From NCBI GenBank assembly GCA_039197915.1, contig JBCCTV010000163.1, forward strand, positions 1-7,268: DNA of 7,268 nt, given 5' to 3'. The translations under genes were made by a program, and so were the position numbers. Below, piece after piece: positions 5,799 through 7,268 of the stretch. The notes under the pieces were generated by a model. The model was given only the letters and a program-made list of their open reading frames with translations, was not told where the DNA came from and did no database searches. Source of the DNA: JAJFFW01 sp039197915. Its GTDB lineage: Bacteria; Pseudomonadota; Alphaproteobacteria; Caulobacterales; Parvularculaceae. How positions within the stretch are numbered: the first letter of the stretch is position 1; the number at the start of each line of letters is the position of its first letter.

Positions 5799-7268
5799 GT
5801 CGCCACCACATTAACAATTCGGCCTGGAACAACGATCACCTTACGGATGGTTTTTCCTTCGATGTGGCGTTTAACGTCATCGCTTGAAAGCGCTAGCGCC
5901 TCGATCTCTTCTTTTGGCAGCGCCACATCGACCAATAATTCCCCGCGCCGTTTGCCATTAACCTGAACGGCAAGGGTAACCGTGTCCGTTGTGAGAAGGC
6001 TCTCGTCCGCGACCGGCCATGGCGCATCACAAACGAGACCGGCGCCGCCCAATGTCTCCCAGCATTCTTCGGCAAGGTGGGGTGTGAAGGGCGCAACAAT
6101 GCGCACGAGAACTGATAAGGCTTCGGCGCGCGACCATTGGTCAGCGGAGCGCAATTTCTTCAGTACAGAAAGAAACTCGTAGATCCGTGCGATTGCGCGA
6201 TTAAAACGGAACTGCTCGATGTCGTCACTGACGCCTGCGATCAGGCTATGGGTTGCGCGGCGTAAATCAAGCGACGGCTCTGCTGGCGGGCTTTCACCGT
6301 CAAAATCTCTAAGTGCGCCGGCGTCGGGGTGCACGCTGTCCCAGATACGGTTGACGAGTTTCCAAGCGCCGACAACGCCGGCGTCGGTCCATTCCACGTC
6401 GCGCTCGGGCGGTGAGTCCGACAGCATAAACCAGCGCGCGGCGTCAGCGCCGTAGGCGTCGGCGATTTCCTCTGGCGAGACCACATTGCGCTTAGACTTC
6501 GACATTTTTTCGATTGCGCCGACCGTGACAGGCTCGCCCGTATCGGCCTTGCGCGCGCCCGCATCGTCAATGATGACGTCATAGGGCGCTAGCCAGGCGC
6601 CGCTTTGGTCACGGTACGTGGCGTGGGTCACCATGCCTTGCGTGAAAAGGTTCCTAAATGGTTCGTCAACGGAGAGGTGGCTCGTGTCGCGCATGGCGCG
6701 GGTGAAATAACGCGCATAAAGAAGGTGCAAAATAGCGTGTTCAACGCCGCCGATATATTGGTCAACAGGCAGCCAATAGTCCGCCTGGGATCGATCGAGC
6801 GGTTGGTCGTCTCGCGCCGCTGCAAAACGAGCGAAATACCAGCTTGAATCAACAAAAGTATCAAACGTGTCTGTTTCTCGGAGCGCGTCGCGCCCGCAAT
6901 TCGGGCACTTAACCCGCCGCCAGTCATCCGCGCGGTCGAGCGGGTTGCCAGGAACTTGAAACGCTTCTGGCGGCACTTCGGGAAGCTCAACCGGCAGGTC
7001 TTCATCCGGAACCGGAACAACGCCGCAGGTCTCGCAGTGGATCGCTGGGATCGGACAGCCCCAATAGCGCTGCCGGGAAACGCCCCAGTCGCGCAGGCGA
7101 TAATTTGTTGTCGCCTCCCCGTCGCCCAGCGCTTCGACTTTTGCAATGGCCGCAGGAATTGCATCGCTTACGGATAAGCCGTCTGCGCTGCTGCTGGTAC
7201 CCCCCAGCTTCCTTCGAAGTGCCCTCACCGCCAAGACCTTGTCCCACACCAACCGGACGGCGCATGAG
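5795..7268 (-). CDS. leuS: Leucyl-tRNA synthetase, C-terminal part (5'-truncated by the window edge)
   Basis: Class I aminoacyl-tRNA synthetase that charges tRNA-Leu in the cytoplasm. About 490 codons are present, ending at TGA 5797-5795; bacterial LeuRS is about 860 aa, so the HIGH motif and most of the editing domain are outside. Seen in order: NYRLRDWGVSRQRYWGCPIP, a CxxC...CxxC pair (HCETCG and KCPNCG) consistent with a zinc module, RETDTFDTFVDSSWYFARF, YIGGVEHAILHLLYARYF, the catalytic KMSKS (6494-6508), YGADAARWFML, the anticodon-binding helical domain, and a C-terminal VNGKRRGEL...IRKVIVVPGRIVNVV. The first 26-30 codons at the right edge (about 7180-7268) do not show the usual G-x-x-x-NS-x-F-(N/D)GL motif before GLSV. 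First gene of the leuS-lptE-holA operon; its promoter is outside. Confidence 0.96.
   Translation of the reverse strand, partial: SCAVRLVWDKVLAVRALRRKLGGTSSSADGLSVSDAIPAAIAKVEALGDGEATTNYRLRDWGVSRQRYWGCPIPAIHCETCGVVPVPDEDLPVELPEVPPEAFQVPGNPLDRADDWRRVKCPNCGRDALRETDTFDTFVDSSWYFARFAAARDDQPLDRSQADYWLPVDQYIGGVEHAILHLLYARYFTRAMRDTSHLSVDEPFRNLFTQGMVTHATYRDQSGAWLAPYDVIIDDAGARKADTGEPVTVGAIEKMSKSKRNVVSPEEIADAYGADAARWFMLSDSPPERDVEWTDAGVVGAWKLVNRIWDSVHPDAGALRDFDGESPPAEPSLDLRRATHSLIAGVSDDIEQFRFNRAIARIYEFLSVLKKLRSADQWSRAEALSVLVRIVAPFTPHLAEECWETLGGAGLVCDAPWPVADESLLTTDTVTLAVQVNGKRRGELLVDVALPKEEIEALALSSDDVKRHIEGKTIRKVIVVPGRIVNVVAT

Overview
The window is a chromosomal housekeeping segment from an alphaproteobacterium, probably a Caulobacter/Hyphomonas/Parvularcula-like lineage. 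The evidence is the gene order mnmG-rsmG-parA-parB facing holA-lptE-leuS, protein sequences of alphaproteobacterial type, moderately high GC content, and parS sites of the universal TGTTTCACGTGAAACA type. In this class the cluster normally lies near the replication origin. No phage, insertion sequence, CRISPR array, tRNA or rRNA was seen.

Layout: bases 1-1284 hold the C-terminal two thirds of mnmG (tRNA wobble-uridine modification), cut by the left edge. A 252-base gap follows, with a weak terminator-like hairpin and a short open frame whose N-terminus resembles Maf. Then come rsmG (16S rRNA G527 methyltransferase), parA and parB, all on the + strand. parB converges on a compact minus-strand operon, leuS (cut by the right edge)-lptE-holA, in which each downstream gene starts with GTG inside a 4-base GTGA overlap with the preceding stop.

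Three parS-like palindromes lie inside the coding sequences of mnmG (two) and rsmG (one), 0.7-2.1 kb upstream of parA. With parA and parB they make a complete ParABS chromosome-segregation module whose centromere is written into tRNA- and rRNA-modification genes. The sites are read in two codon frames, giving the peptides SRET (twice) and FHVK (once). This is the most interesting feature of the window, but it is a variation on a known system. I found no convincing new biological system. Smaller observations are a GANTC (CcrM-type) cluster in rsmG, a 15-base duplication across the mnmG stop, and an atypical leuS segment at the right edge.
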